This document shows, piece after piece, positions 34,425 through 46,239 of a stretch of 64,000 nt of DNA. The stretch lies in NCBI GenBank assembly GCA_942159475.1, contig OW804096.1, positions 101,654,194 through 101,718,193 on the forward strand, given 5' to 3'. Within the stretch, counting starts at the first letter, position 1; the number at the start of each line of letters is the position of its first letter. Source of the stretch: Sthenelais limicola. Its lineage: Eukaryota > Annelida > Polychaeta > Phyllodocida > Sigalionidae. Made by a program: the position numbers and the translations under genes. The notes beneath the pieces were generated by a model. The model was not told where the DNA came from. It made no database searches and worked only from the letters and a program-made list of their open reading frames with translations.

Positions 34425-37400
34425 ATATTCAAGTCAGCTCGTGATGGATATTATCTCGGGAACAAAACGTGTCGACAGTCGACGTGTCGTTCACTTTATA
34501 CATTCTCAAAGACATGATCTACCTTCTACCCAAACAGCTGACTCTCCCTAAAATTTATTCCATTTTTATGCTGTTCTTTTTATTTCCTATTATCATATCT
34601 TTCTACATTTAAAATCTTATTTACATATGTCCAGATGCATGTCTCTTCGTCGCGGTACTTTTGAAATTGATTGCATCCTTGATTTTCGTTATATGGCAAA
34701 TTGAAATCAAGGACCCCTCTCTAATCTATGTTCCTCTTTTTGATTTAACTCTTCGCAATCCCTATAAATCCCTTTTTCCTATTGAAATGTTGAGAACGAA
34801 ACTGTGTCAAACACTTTGCTTTGAATGTGCCGACTCTTACAATTCCGACTTTGAATCAAGTACACGTCATGTCTTCTTTAGTTAAACGTTTCATCTGTAT
34901 GGGATGCCTCATTCTTTAGTTTTAGAAAACTTCAACAAACAAATGCAGTAGAGAAATTAGTAATGCTTAATGCCATGGTTATTCTTTATGTATACCATCG
35001 ATATGGACGCTGGTTTGGGGCAAATAAGGTGCTTGGACTAATTGCCAGGGAACATAACCAGGTGTGATAAAGTAGAATATGATGTTTTTGTCTTGATTTG
35101 TGTCGTGATGAACATGTAGGTTTGTCAACTAAGATATGTGATAAAGATTTGATTGCAGATAATATTCCACCAATCTGATGGCTATGTATTTTTTTTGTAT
35201 ATTGTGATACAACGCGTGTGCTTCTAAAATGGTGGTTTATCTAACATTTTAACATGATGTAAATATTTTAATGTGTGTATATATTTGGTTAAGTATTCGC
35301 TAATTTTTAAGACATTTCCTGTAATCAGAATTTACTTTCGGCATTATTAGTTAAGCTGCCTCTACACCAGCCCCGATTGTACATCGCCGACAGTTGGTGA
35401 TACTTGCCGATGCTTTTATCGGCCAACTGTCAGGAGTAATGTAGAGTTTTTCCCGATGGCCCCTGACACTTGTAGCTGTCGGCGACAGTCGCCGATGATT
35501 TCAAACATGTTTGAATTTACATGTGTGTCGCCGACGTGTCTCGCCAATGTAGAGGCATTGCTGATACTCAGGACAGATGGCGACGATACTTGATTGCATC
35601 GCTACCATCGGGAACTTTTGTCAACATTTGCTATCGGCTAGTATCGCCAGTATCGTGAGACAGAATCAGGACTGGTGTAGAGACAGCATTAAAGTTTTTA
35701 TCTCAATATGTATTCTCATAACAGCTCAGATCTGATTATAACTTAAAATAGGTAACTTTGTATGGCATCACACATACTATATATAGATCTGAAGTCTTAA
35801 GAATAACTTTATGCATATATATCACTTTGCATATTAGATAAAGAAGCGTCCAATGAGATATTCATTGTGGTTCCATTGTGGTTCCTCATCTATAAGATCT
35901 ACTTATGTAATGGTCTACCATTTTAGTAAATATGCCATGTTGAATGCAAATCTCTTTACCTAAACAATATTGGTAGTTGAATGTTGATATTCTTGCACTT
36001 ATGAATGGTGACGTGAAGTCTACATGAAAGGAAATATTGGGACCATCTTAGCAATGATTTAGTGTGTTCAAAGGTTCTATGAGGTTCTTTGCAGTGCGTA
36101 GTATGTAGGTCTAGTACGGTAACAGACTTAGTTATAATCAAGGACATTTAAGTAATTGAAGTTATGAAGGACCAGATAGAACTATCAACAAATAAATGAA
36201 AATATTTCAATTCAAACCTTTTTACTTCGATATTATTTAAAAAATATATACTGTTAACAATGTTGATTTGTGCACAGATATTAATGTTACCACATGTCCA
36301 CAAATCTCATTATTTTCATAAGTTTGGAGGGAGGCAACGTGCCTCTCCATGAGAAGTAATTGTTAGCTTAAGCGCCTTTGATTGAATGAGTCAATTTGGT
36401 ATGACATTTCATTGCTATCCTATACTCCACCTTTTGTGTTTGATGGATTATAAAACTCCAAAATGCTGCGTGTATTTGGGTGTATTTAATGATTGGTAAA
36501 TGACAGTGGTAAGAAAAATAAAGACTTGTAGAAACACAAACGTGAATATTTACCCATTTTATGTATCAACAGTTTGATCTTGTACGATGTCCTTAACTAT
36601 TCTTTCATGTTTAACCTTTATAGCAAGTAAGGATTTTTTTTCATGAAATCATGGAATAAAGGTGCCGTAGCCTAGGCTAATATAGGGTCCACTGAGTGAT
36701 ACTCAGAGGTCAGTAGCTTACTAAGCACAAATACTGTCCACCTTGTATGTATCACTTTGGTAATCTTAATTTTATTCAATGATATCATGAACAAAATACC
36801 GACATTTTAGCTATATTTTTTGTTATCTTTTTAACTATTACTTATTCCCTGATTTGGTTGTGAGGGGACAATATAATGACAATATGTGCCGCTCACAGAC
36901 TGACGAATATAAGCTAATATAATCAGACTGTATTAGCATAGTATCGAAAGTAGCAAAAATGTAGATTTCTTTAGTGATTTTACATGAAATCTGGGAATAA
37001 AATTAAGATGACCCCAGTGGCAAGTCCTCCGTGGACAAAATTCGCCTCGTAAGCCCAGAAGCAGAGGCCTCTTGTTTGCAAAACTAGTACCAGGGGGCGC
37101 CACGCTCTGTGATCAAAGTTTATCAACCCTCAGGCTCTGTGGTGCCTGTCGCACGTCGACTCTTGGTAGCCTACCGATACGTCAGGTGATACGTCAGGTA
37201 AGTAAAATTACTATTTCATAATCAATTGTCACGGTCACCTGTCAATATAAGTATGTTATCCAGTCTACAGCTTTCGACATAGTCATAGGCGTAAGCGTTT
37301 CTGGGCGATAATTAGGCCTTACGGGGCGATAATATGAGGGGGCAAAGGTACCTTCTTCAGCCGAAATAGTCTGAGGTCGAGGTGGGACAAAAATGAATTG

Positions 37401-37540
37401 TATTTAGGGGCTGCCCATGAATTGCGTAACGCTTTTTTGACTAAAAATTTGGACCCCACCCCCACCCCCTGGAGTTTGTAACCAATGTTATACCTATGGA
37501 ACCGTAACGCATGGTTACTGGCCCGATGGGAGTAACCTCA
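34425..37540. other. 3' flank of the CUB gene; candidate poly(A) signals, then gene-free sequence
   Basis: The sequence after the stop TAA (34422-34424) is AT-rich. AATAAA occurs at 36191-36196 and 36517-36522, so a UTR of about 1.8-2.1 kb is possible; nearer variants cannot be excluded. A TTAA-type MITE (35355-35688) lies inside this stretch. No exon was recognised. Confidence 0.45.
35355..35688. mobile_element. TTAA-flanked MITE, copy 1 (TIR GCTGCCTCTACACC)
   Basis: GCTGCCTCTACACCAGCCCC at the left and ..GGTGTAGAGACAGC at the right are inverted, and TTAA flanks both sides (35351-35354 and 35689-35692). The interior is built of short direct and inverted 'cgccgacagt/ctgtcggc' words. A TTAA duplication with no ORF fits a nonautonomous piggyBac- or Kolobok-type element. 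The family has a second copy at 38191. Confidence 0.8.
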
Positions 37541-37547
37541 AGTCAAG

Positions 37548-37690
37548 GAGGTGAATGAATACAAATACTTAGGAATTACTATTGATAAAGCTTTGAAATT
37601 GAAAGGAGTACCGTAGTACAGAAGTTAACCAAGACAATGAACTATAAAAGCTGGCAATTAGCTAAGTTAAGAGATAAATATCCTTCGTTA
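37548..37690 (+). pseudogene. LINE reverse-transcriptase fragment
   Basis: The frame from 37548 reads EVNEYKYLGITIDKALKL, the Y-K-Y-L-G box of non-LTR (and group II-like) reverse transcriptases. After a frameshift it continues VQKLTKTMNYKSWQLAKL to about 37690. Dead and very short; orientation plus. Confidence 0.65.
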
Positions 37691-38149
37691 AGGGTCGTTA
37701 GACATCGTTATCGCTGGTTACTCATCGCTATCGCTGGTTAACCATCGCTGAGCCTATTCCTTATAAATCGTTATCAATCGCTATGTGAGCGAGGTTAGAA
37801 TAATGATAATATCTAACTTATTAATAAAAAAATATATATATATAATCATACAATTGTTTCATATACCGTACTAACAATAAGCAACATGGCTGTATAGCTT
37901 ATAGGCTGAACTACTCCAATTTTTACAATTTTTCAATTCATATGCATAATGATATTAGAACGAGTCATTACGGTTGACCAGCAGTATGTTCTATTTTTTT
38001 CCAAAAGAATTCATATAAATTCCATTTTCTAGAATACCTTAAAACAATCAAGTGGACGATGTAGGAGACATTAAAAGCTAACTTATTGAACACAATAATT
38101 TTTGAGTTAGGCCCTGATTAGATTATGAAAAAACATCAAATAAATAATC

Positions 38150-38916
38150 ATATATTTAAGCAATTGCGAACCGTGTATCAATTGGTCTAAGCTGCCTCTA
38201 CACCACTCCCGATTGTGCATCGCCGACAGTTGGCGATACCTGCCGATACTTTTACAGCGCAACTGTCGGGGGTGGTGTAGAGGCTTTCCCGACGGCCTCC
38301 CGACGCTTGTAGCTATCGGCAGCTGTCGGTGACAGCCGCCGATCACTTCTAACTTGTTTGAAATATTGTGTGCGTCGCCGACAGTCGGCCGACGAAGATC
38401 GCCAGTGTAGAGGCTTTCCCGACAGGTCCCGACGTGCTTGCTTGTATCGGGGAAATCTGTACTATCGGGAACAAAATGGTGATCGCAAGTGTCGCCAGTA
38501 TCGGGATAGGGTATCGGGAGTGGTGTAGAGACAGCTTTAAAACTTATCACCCATGTTTTGCCCTTGATTACCACCCTTGGGGGGGGGGGGGGGGGGGGGG
38601 GCAGTGTGCCACCATACATAGACATGGCAAGGAGGTTCTGCTCTTTGATAAAAATCAAGATTTATTCAGATCAGACCATTTTAAGGGAGGATTTACTAGC
38701 TTTCTTTCCATTTAAAATCAAGATATTTCCCGTTTTTGTTCAATGTTCAATGGGTTAGGGCCTAGATCTATTAACAAATCATATCAAATATATACATGAA
38801 CCATGTTACCTGTCTTAAGCATAGATTTGTTATGCTTCAGTGGAAACATTCACCTCATTCATCCCCTTTCTTCTAATTAATTACTGGTACTGGAGGAGAT
38901 GTTCTGGAGGAGGTTA
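38150..38916. repeat. duplicated block, copy A (contains a MITE insertion)
   Basis: Copy A of a block that recurs at about 39425-39836. Shared parts run from 'tcatatattta-gcaatt' to 'ggaggaggtta', including a long, nearly identical stretch 38611-38915. Copy A is longer because it contains the MITE 38191-38536 and a poly-G run (38579-38600). Homology may start further left (near 37835, 'tatatataatcatacaatt'). Confidence 0.85.
38191..38536. mobile_element. TTAA-type MITE, copy 2, with a paralogous empty site at about 39465
   Basis: The ends GCTGCCTCTACACCACTCCC and ..GGTGTAGAGACAGCT are inverted, flanked by CTAA (38187-38190) and TTAA (38537-38540). The duplicated block at 39.4 kb reads 'attggtctaaaacttgtcaccc' without the element, which proves insertion into one 4-bp site. 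It is about 75-80% similar to the copy at 35355. Confidence 0.85.
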
Positions 38917-38926
38917 TATCTGGGTA

Positions 38927-39129
38927 TACTGTAAACTATTAATGTTCGCGCAGTATTTATTTTTGCGCACCCACCTTTGTGCGTGAAAAAAAATCCTGCG
39001 CTAAAGGTATAATTATCGCATAAACAAGGTGTGAGACTTCATTACTGCGCGAATTTAAATCCGCGAAAATGTGCCAAAATACTAAATGCGCGAAAATTTA
39101 TCGGCGCAAAAATAAATACGTTTACAGTA
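38927..39129. mobile_element. 203-bp MITE, TIR TACTGTAAAC
   Basis: TACTGTAAAC at 38927 and GTTTACAGTA at 39120-39129 are inverted. The interior alternates GCGCGAA/TTCGCGC words so that the halves are largely complementary. It interrupts the GGAGGAGGTTA repeat at the end of block copy A. Noncoding. Confidence 0.75.
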
Positions 39130-39424
39130 TTTGGTATCACATTGTTTTAAAGTATCTGTTTTGTTATGTTAAACTGCATTTTGAAGCTCATTCATGTCTT
39201 AAATGAGGGTTATTTGAGTGGATTGGTTAAGGCGAATTGTACATTTTCAGAAAATCTGACCCATATATGACGTATCCATGGGTGCAGGGGGGGGGGGGCA
39301 TCATCATGTAAGAATGTCAATATAAATACATGTATATATATAATCATACAATTCTATACCTACCAAGAGACTGTTTTGGTGAATATTCATGTAGAGTAGT
39401 TGAGCAATTGTTCCTCGGATTGTT

Positions 39425-39836
39425 TTCATATATTTAGGCAATTGTGAAAAATGTATTGGTCTAAAACTTGTCACCCATGTGTTGCCCCTATAACCCCCTC
39501 ATCAAAGATCGGGCAATGGGCCAGCATACATAGACATGGCAAGGAGGTTCTGCTCTTTGATAAAAATCAAGATTTATTCAGATCGAACCATTTTAAGGGA
39601 GGATTTACGAGCTTTCTTTCCATTTAAAATTAAGATATTTCCCGTTTTAGGCATTACCTGGTATGTTCAATGGGTTAGGGCCTAGATCTATTAACAAATC
39701 ATATCAAATATATACATGAACCATGTTACCTCTCTTAAGCATAGATTTGTTATGCTTCAGTGGAAACATTCACCTCATTCATCCCCTTTCTTCTAATTAA
39801 TTACTAGTACTGGAGATGTTCTGGAGGAGGTTAATG
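39425..39836. repeat. duplicated block, copy B (MITE empty site)
   Basis: Second copy of the block at 38150, ending in the same GGAGGAGGTTA word, which here expands into the minisatellite that follows. It lacks the MITE, the poly-G run and the TACTGTAAAC element. Confidence 0.85.
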
Positions 39837-40432
39837 GAGGAGGTCACCGGAGGAGGTTGCTGGAGAGGGTTACTGGAGGAGTTCATTGGAGGGGTTACTG
39901 GATGAGTTAATGGAGGGGGTAACTGGAGGGGGTTACTGGAAAGGGTTACTGGAGGAGTTAATTGAGGGGGTTACTGGAGGAGTTAATTGAGGGGGTTACT
40001 GGAGGAGGTAACTGGAGGAGTTCATTGGAGGAGGTTACTGGAGGGGTTACTGGAGGAGGTTACTGGAGGGGTTCATTGGAGGAGGTTACTGGAGGAGTTA
40101 ATGGAGGGGGTAACTGGAGGAGTTCATTGGAGGAGGTTACTGGAGGAGTTCATTGGAGGAGGTTACTGGATGAGGTTACTGGAGGGGTTACTGGAGGAGG
40201 TTACTAGAGGGGGTTACTGGAGGAGTTCATTGGAAGAGGTTACTGGAGGAGTTCATTGGAGGTGTTCATTGGAGGAGCCTACTGGAGGAGGTTACTGGAG
40301 TAAGTTTCTGAAGGAGCCTACTGGAGGAAGTTACTGGAGGAGGTTAATGGAGGAGCCTACTGGAGGAGGTTACTGAAGGAGCCTACTGGAGGGGGTTACT
40401 GGAGGAGGTTAATTACTGTAGGAGGTTAGTTA
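39808..40432. repeat. minisatellite, units of ggaggaggttact and ggaggagttcatt
   Basis: About 45 imperfect units of 12-15 bp on the plus strand, mixing GGAGGAGGTTACT, GGAGGGGTTACT, GGAGGAGTTCATT and GGAGGAGCCTACT. Higher-order pairs (TTACT unit plus TTCATT unit) recur. Decayed units continue to about 40700. The frames open through it (Gly/Glu/Val/Thr-rich) are repeat artefacts. The regular GG doublets could form G-quadruplexes. Confidence 0.9.
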
Positions 40433-40839
40433 CTTGAGGAAGTATTGGAAGAGGGACAGCAGGATCATTTTCAGAAAGGATATTAGAGGAGTAACAGCTA
40501 GGAGGCGGTACAGGAGGAGAAAGTATGGGATGAGATGTATGATCATGTACAGGAGAAGGTACTGTAGTAGTACTGGCGGAGGTTACTGGAGGAGGTTATG
40601 GAGGGGATACAGGAGGAGGTACTGGGGGAATATGGGAGTACTTCATGGGAGGACAATCATGTACATATGGGAGGACTTCATGGAAGGACAATCATGCATG
40701 TACAGGATGGAATACTAATCCTCCTCCTGTACCTCCGCCTGTTCGTCCCCCTGTATGTGTTTTTAGTTATTTTTTGTTTATGACTAACAATTGCAATGGG
40801 CTACATGCATTTTTAGATATCTAGGTATGAATACCCTAC

Positions 40840-40925
40840 ATATATATACATATATTTATATATACATACATATACACACACATTTATTCATACATACATA
40901 TCCATATACACATATATGCATGCAT
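40840..40925. repeat. (TA)/(CATA) microsatellite
   Basis: Alternating TATATACATA words, then CACACA, with no fixed unit. No other feature from here to about 41700 except AT-rich sequence. Confidence 0.8.
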
Positions 40926-42080
40926 TAATGATTTTTTTTTTATTATTATCAACTTTTATTACGACACAACGTATACATAATCGGGTAAGGCCCTCTAAGA
41001 ATAGGTCTTCCTGGGTACCCTTGAAACAAAGTAAACTTAGGGTATAAATACATAAGGCGTGGTAGCATTAAATACATGAAACATACGAAATTATTATTCT
41101 GATAATTCAAAGTCCTGGAGGTTTATTGTCCTGCATAATGTCATTTTGTCGAAGGTTTCAGATTTTCTCGTTCTGTAGAGCGAGCTCGATTTTGCTTGGG
41201 TGATGGTATTTCTCTTGATGAGACTGTGATCCAATGCTTATTTCTAACAGAGTTTGTTATATTTTCAGTTCTTTTTAAGGTGTGGAAACCATTCTCGGAC
41301 TACCTTTATTAGACTTGTCCTGCTATACTGTCAGGATGTGTGATTTATACAAGTAAAATCTTGATGGTGTAATGGAAAAGAGATAGACCTATACTGGTCA
41401 TCAGAGAATAGTGGATAAGAAATAACGATTTGTCCCCTCGCCTATACTGGACATCAGGGATTAAAATAGCAAACCTTGTAGAATACGGGAATAATCCCGG
41501 GTGTGTCCTTAGGATCTAGGGTTTTATCAAACAACAACAATACATCCGCCCAAACCCTTCCCCCTCGAATACCGTTAAATCGGCCTTTAATACAATAGGT
41601 CTTACAATCCTATATTCTTCCCCCTTACCCCCCGTTATTACATCATTCTACTATTTGGTTCATATAGTCATCTGTACTACATTGATTTCTACTTAGACTT
41701 GACAAGTACAAGACAAGACTCGACTTGACAAGTACAAATGTTACTGGCACTATTATGACGTCAGCGTTACTATCTGAGTCTCTTTCACTTTGACTTTGAG
41801 TACATCAGTCTGTTATGTTTTAGGCTCAATTATATACATATATTCAATTTTTGTGTACCCTAAATTTGTTGCTCGATCCTTTACATTTATTGCAACAATG
41901 GTCTTGTTGATATTAAGTTACTTCGGCGAGGTTGGGTTCCAGAAAACACACGGTGTCACCGATTTACTCATTTACCTTATACAACATTTTATTCAGCTTT
42001 TAACAATAGCTATAATTAGCTTTTGTGGTATCACAACATTTTACATTTTTACCTTTTCGGTTCGAAAACAGGTACTTTTG

Positions 42081-42560
42081 TTAACCTTGGCTGCCAGTAG
42101 CCACCTCTTCATTGTCAATTCTTAAGTACGGGTCGAATTCCTGAGGGTAGGTAGTTTTAAGGAATTTTCTAAATTCTTCCCTGGTTTTTATATTCCTATA
42201 TTGGGTTGGTAGATCATTCCAGAGCGTGGACAACTGGAAGATATATGACTTTTTAAAGCTTTCATTGTGAGGTTGTGGAACTTTGAGTTTTATCCCCTTG
42301 CTTAATCCTCTTAATACAATTTTCCTGTTATCAAGGTTATCATTAACTAGGGTTCTTCTAAAAGCTACATCTAGTGTATGACACTGTCTTCTAGTCGAGA
42401 GGGCAGGCATGCATACTTCTTTATGGATCTCTATTGTACTGGTATATTTTGGGAGTTTTAGCGCTATTTTGATTGCAGAATTCTGAATTGCAGAATGGGA
42501 GTACAATTTGGGAAGGCTACTCCCATTATTAAGAAAATAATCGACCCTAAAGATTAACAC
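42081..42560 (-). pseudogene. LINE (non-LTR retrotransposon) C-terminal RT fragment, 5'-truncated
   Basis: An open minus-strand frame of 159 codons. It contains LPKLYSHSAIQNSAIKIALK, a RRQCHTLDVAFRR-like segment, and a tail with FQLSTLWNDLPTQYRNIKT. This is the usual C-terminal region after the RT domain in CR1/Jockey-like LINEs ('IQNRAIRII..', 'LWNSLP..IR'). The RT core and endonuclease are absent, as expected for 5' truncation. It is intact over its length, so it is fairly young or a lucky remnant. Confidence 0.75.
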
Positions 42561-42579
42561 TGGAATTCCTATAGGGGGG

Positions 42580-42720
42580 GGGAATTATTAGAGAGGGAGA
42601 AAGGGAGAGGGAGGGAAATGGGGGAGTAGTGGGGCGGGGGGGAGGAGAAACAGGGAGAGAGAGGGAGAGAGAGAGAGAGAGAGAGAAAGGGGGGGTGTGG
42701 GGAGAGGGAGGGGGGCAAAT
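42580..42720. repeat. GA/G-rich low-complexity tract
   Basis: GGGAGA- and GAGAGA-rich sequence adjacent to the LINE fragment's 5' end. No gene. Confidence 0.8.
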
Positions 42721-42875
42721 ATTAAAGGAGAGTAATTGTCCAAGTCGGAAGTTACTATAGTTTTGTCAGAAATTGCAATAGTAAGGTCATAATGGCAGCA
42801 TATATGTATCTATATGTGTATATATGCGTGTGTATGAGAGGGGGAGAGGGGACAGAGTGAGAAAGAGACAAATTG

Positions 42876-42877
<2 letters not shown>

Positions 42878-42929
<52 letters not shown>

Positions 42930-42998
42930 ACGGGGAGAGAGGAGAGACAGTGACAGAGGGCGGGAATTGTCAAATATCAACCAATTGGTGGAATTACT

Positions 42999-43050
<52 letters not shown>
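42878..43050. repeat. (GA)n and (TA)n microsatellites
   Basis: An uninterrupted (GA)n of about 48 bp (42878-42927) and (TA)n of about 48 bp (43002-43050), separated by unique sequence. Several overlapping frames on both strands are artefacts of these. Confidence 0.95.
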
Positions 43051-43056
<6 letters not shown>

Positions 43057-43092
43057 CTTGTACACACATACCATGGCAAATTAAGACAAGGA

Positions 43093-43350
43093 CATCCTAA
43101 ATATTTGTACTGTATTCTAGTACTGTGTTTTAGATGACAAGAATACAGTACAAATTTTAGGATGTTGGACTTGTAAATTACAAATGATTTCCCTATGTAT
43201 ATGAGATTCTGGGAAAGTTAATCTATAATTTCCATGCTCATTCTACCTTCTTTGAATAGGCGCCGGGCCTTGAATAGGCGCCTGCCATGGTACAAAGTTC
43301 CTTGACTTAATTAGCGCCGGGGGCGCCTATTCAAGGAAATACGGTATTCA
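43093..43350. repeat. 27-bp-arm hairpin followed by a fragment of the TACYGTATTTCC element
   Basis: 'acatcctaaa-atttgtactgtattct' and its reverse complement (43093-43167) surround a 20-base loop. From about 43225 to 43347 there is an inverted, internally shortened relative of the element at 29709, ending TTCAAGGAAATACGGTA. Confidence 0.7.
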
Positions 43351-45165
43351 TTCATTCATACATATCCATATAAAATGCGCCGACTAAATTCATCCCCCCC
43401 CCCAATTGAACGAGCAGAAATGATGAGTTAATGAGCAAAAAAGACGAAATTATTTAGGATAAGTATTTAAAAGCATTTAGAATCATTTTAAAAATGTCTT
43501 CGGTGACGTCTACGGTGATGAAAAATTTTGCGGAGACAAAAATATTCTCCGCAACTTTAGCGATAACTAGCGATTTTTAATCACTATTTATCTCTATTTA
43601 TCGCTATTCATCGTTAAGATCGCTATCGTTAATACCTATGAAACGGTCTGGCGATATTTAGTGATATTTAGCGATATATCACTATCGTTCATTATCATTC
43701 GCTATCGCTCACTATCGTTACTACCTATGAAACGGGCCCCAGTCCGATATACTTTATGATTGACACATTACTACAGGCACAAATCGCCTATAAATTTTGC
43801 AAAACAAAATATTGAGAATAGTATTCAGACTCCCACTGGGGACCAAATCCAATGGGGACCAAATCCAACTATAGATGACCAGATATTACCACTATACACC
43901 GTCGTAGACTGCATCTGCTACAAGCGTGTCATCGCCTTGCAAAAGATCCAAGAAATATAGACCTGAGATTAATACATGTATACTAGTAACTTCGCTGAAG
44001 GTAGGAAAATTTTGAAACAAATAACTCCGAAAAATGAACAGTTAAGAAAGTCAATATTAATCGAATCTCATTTTCTTGGAATAAACTGCAGACGATGGCC
44101 CACAAATTGTTAGACCCTAAGGCTTTCAAAATCCATGTACGGAATACGGAATTTGGGAATTTGGGAAAACCAAAACTTTATTGATTAAGAAGAATTGTAT
44201 GACTAGTCCTCCTAGCCTATTGAAAATCAAATGTCTTAAATCCATTTGTACTGAATCATATCCTTTATTGTCATGAAACCTCTTATAAAATCCAATGTAA
44301 TATCAACATTGCCATCACCAGAAATATTTAAACAGAATTTACTAAATATAGTATGTTGTGTACCACTTTCGTCCACAACAAAAGGGGATTTGTTCGCAGC
44401 CATATATTATGTAAGGACTTAAAGAGGGCTAGCAAACCTCCCATTGTCGGAGAACTGTCCCCTTAATGTGACCAAGGTCAAAATAAACGTTTACAAATAC
44501 AAATACAAATACAAATAAAAATTATAACTTTTAATCCTGATTTTATTGTAAGTTTAGAGTTGGTAAGCCTATACTTACAATTCAAGAGCCAAATATGACT
44601 CATGAGATATATTTAGTTTGTTTTTTAATAGACAAGATTCGGAATGGGATAGGCTGACTGGTAGACTGGGGCCAGAGTAGAGGGGGATGAGTAATTTTGA
44701 CCGGAAGAGGGGTCAAGCCACCTGTGTTTACATTATGAGGGTGCAGGTTCCAATGGACCCAGAGAGGGCTCTTCATTAAATGTAATTTAAGAGACAGAAA
44801 AACATTTAATATTGCCACAAAACGTTAGGATATATGAGACAACACCATGCCCTATCTTCATCTTACTTAATGTTCCTTTAATAATTATGGAAAACAAATA
44901 ACAGAACAAAATGTTGTGTGTAGGTGCAGGTTGAGTGCATGATGCATGTGCCTGCACTGTGTGTAAGCGGGTGTGTACCTTCAGCTGTGGTCAGTACCCC
45001 ACCCACCCTCAGATAGGCCCCGGTGCCTGTATGAAATCAGTGCCAGCTGTTGCTATCTCGACCTAAAGAGAGCGTTTCGGTTCTTGCCTATTGAAATTAC
45101 TTATGTAACCATGACAACCAACTAAATTAATAAAGTTTTTCTCTGGGATAAATTGTATTCATAAG

Positions 45166-45388
45166 CAGACATGGCGAAAACTTTAGAACTTTCACCGGAC
45201 AGTCGGACCAGTGAAAAGAAACTTTTACCGGACCTCCATAGCAGGTTTTCACCAGTGCTTCAAATGTTTATCCATTGTTTCCTACAATTTTTTCACCAGA
45301 CAGTCGGACCGGTGATACTAAAGTTTCACCGGTCCCACATGTCTTTCAACGGTCAAGGACCGCAGTCCGGCAGGTTTCGCCATGTCTG
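45166..45388. mobile_element. 223-bp inverted-repeat element (TIR CAGACATGGCGAAA)
   Basis: CAGACATGGCGAAAACTTTA at the left pairs with ..GTTTCGCCATGTCTG at the right. The words 'cagtcggacc' and 'tttcaccgg' recur on both strands inside. A degenerate relative is visible around 6560-6640 in the KIF14 intron. Noncoding. Confidence 0.7.
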
Positions 45389-45671
45389 ATAAGTTTTGAA
45401 AAGGTTACATTATTTCTGTTTTAAATTATTCCAAATTCATTTCTTGAAGGTTTTTTAGCCAGTATTGGGATGCTGTGAGATTTAAATGATATTATGGTTT
45501 GTATAAGCAGCCATGTTGAAGATTCATAAGGTCAACATTTATCAAATCTAAAGGTTTTTCTCTATGAGAAATTGGGTTCACAATGATATATTTCTATTAT
45601 TTAATGATTAAATTAGGATATTTTACGAGTTGTCATATGGTTGGACCACTCAATATAAATTCTTGCTACCA

Positions 45672-45871
45672 TTGACTGACTTTTTTCAACTTGACAACTG
45701 ACTTTTTTGACTTGACGGCTGACATTTTTTACTTGAAGACTGACTTTTTCGACTTGAAGACTGACTTTTTCGACTTGACGACTGACTTTCTCGACTTGAC
45801 AACTGACTTTCTCGACTTGACAACTGACTTTCTCGACTTGACAACTGACTTTTCGACTTGACGGCTGACAT
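45672..45871. repeat. minisatellite, about 21-bp unit (ACTTGACAACTGACTTTCTCG)
   Basis: Nine or so units of acttga-rich sequence (variants ACTTGAAGACTGACTTTTTCG and ACTTGACAACTGACTTTCTCG). The same unit occurs at 47437-47511. Frames through it look Lys/Ser-rich and are artefacts. Confidence 0.9.
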
Positions 45872-46239
45872 TTTTTCTGGGGTGGCCCAACCCCACCCCA
45901 GAATTACTATGGGTCCGCGCCAAGGCCCGTGGACTTGATATTTCCCGTGTCCACGACCTGCTGGTCGGGCCGGAAGTGGTACACCGCTCCGACAAGCCGT
46001 TGACCCCAATACCGGTCTATGTAGGTCAAATCTGACTTTGACCCCACACTTGAACCCATGTATAAACCAATCCAAAGGCGAGCTGGCGCGCACGTTCACG
46101 TGCACGTCCTAACCACACATTGTCCACGTGGACAGACCCAAGCCCTACCCTGACCCCGATCCTACCCACACCTCCGATCACGTGATTACCCTGACCCAGA
46201 TCCCGATCCTACTCGTGTCAACATTTGAGCGTTTTTTAG

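Noticed and set aside
39962..40376. Gly/Glu/Val/Thr-rich ORFs of up to 129 codons
   Set aside because: Translation of the GGAGGAGGTTACT minisatellite in several frames.
41790..42125. 111-codon hydrophobic plus-strand ORF
   Set aside because: T-rich sequence partly antisense to the LINE fragment; hydrophobicity follows from composition.
42755..43084. Ser-Leu and Arg-Glu repeat ORFs
   Set aside because: Translations of (GA)n and (TA)n microsatellites.
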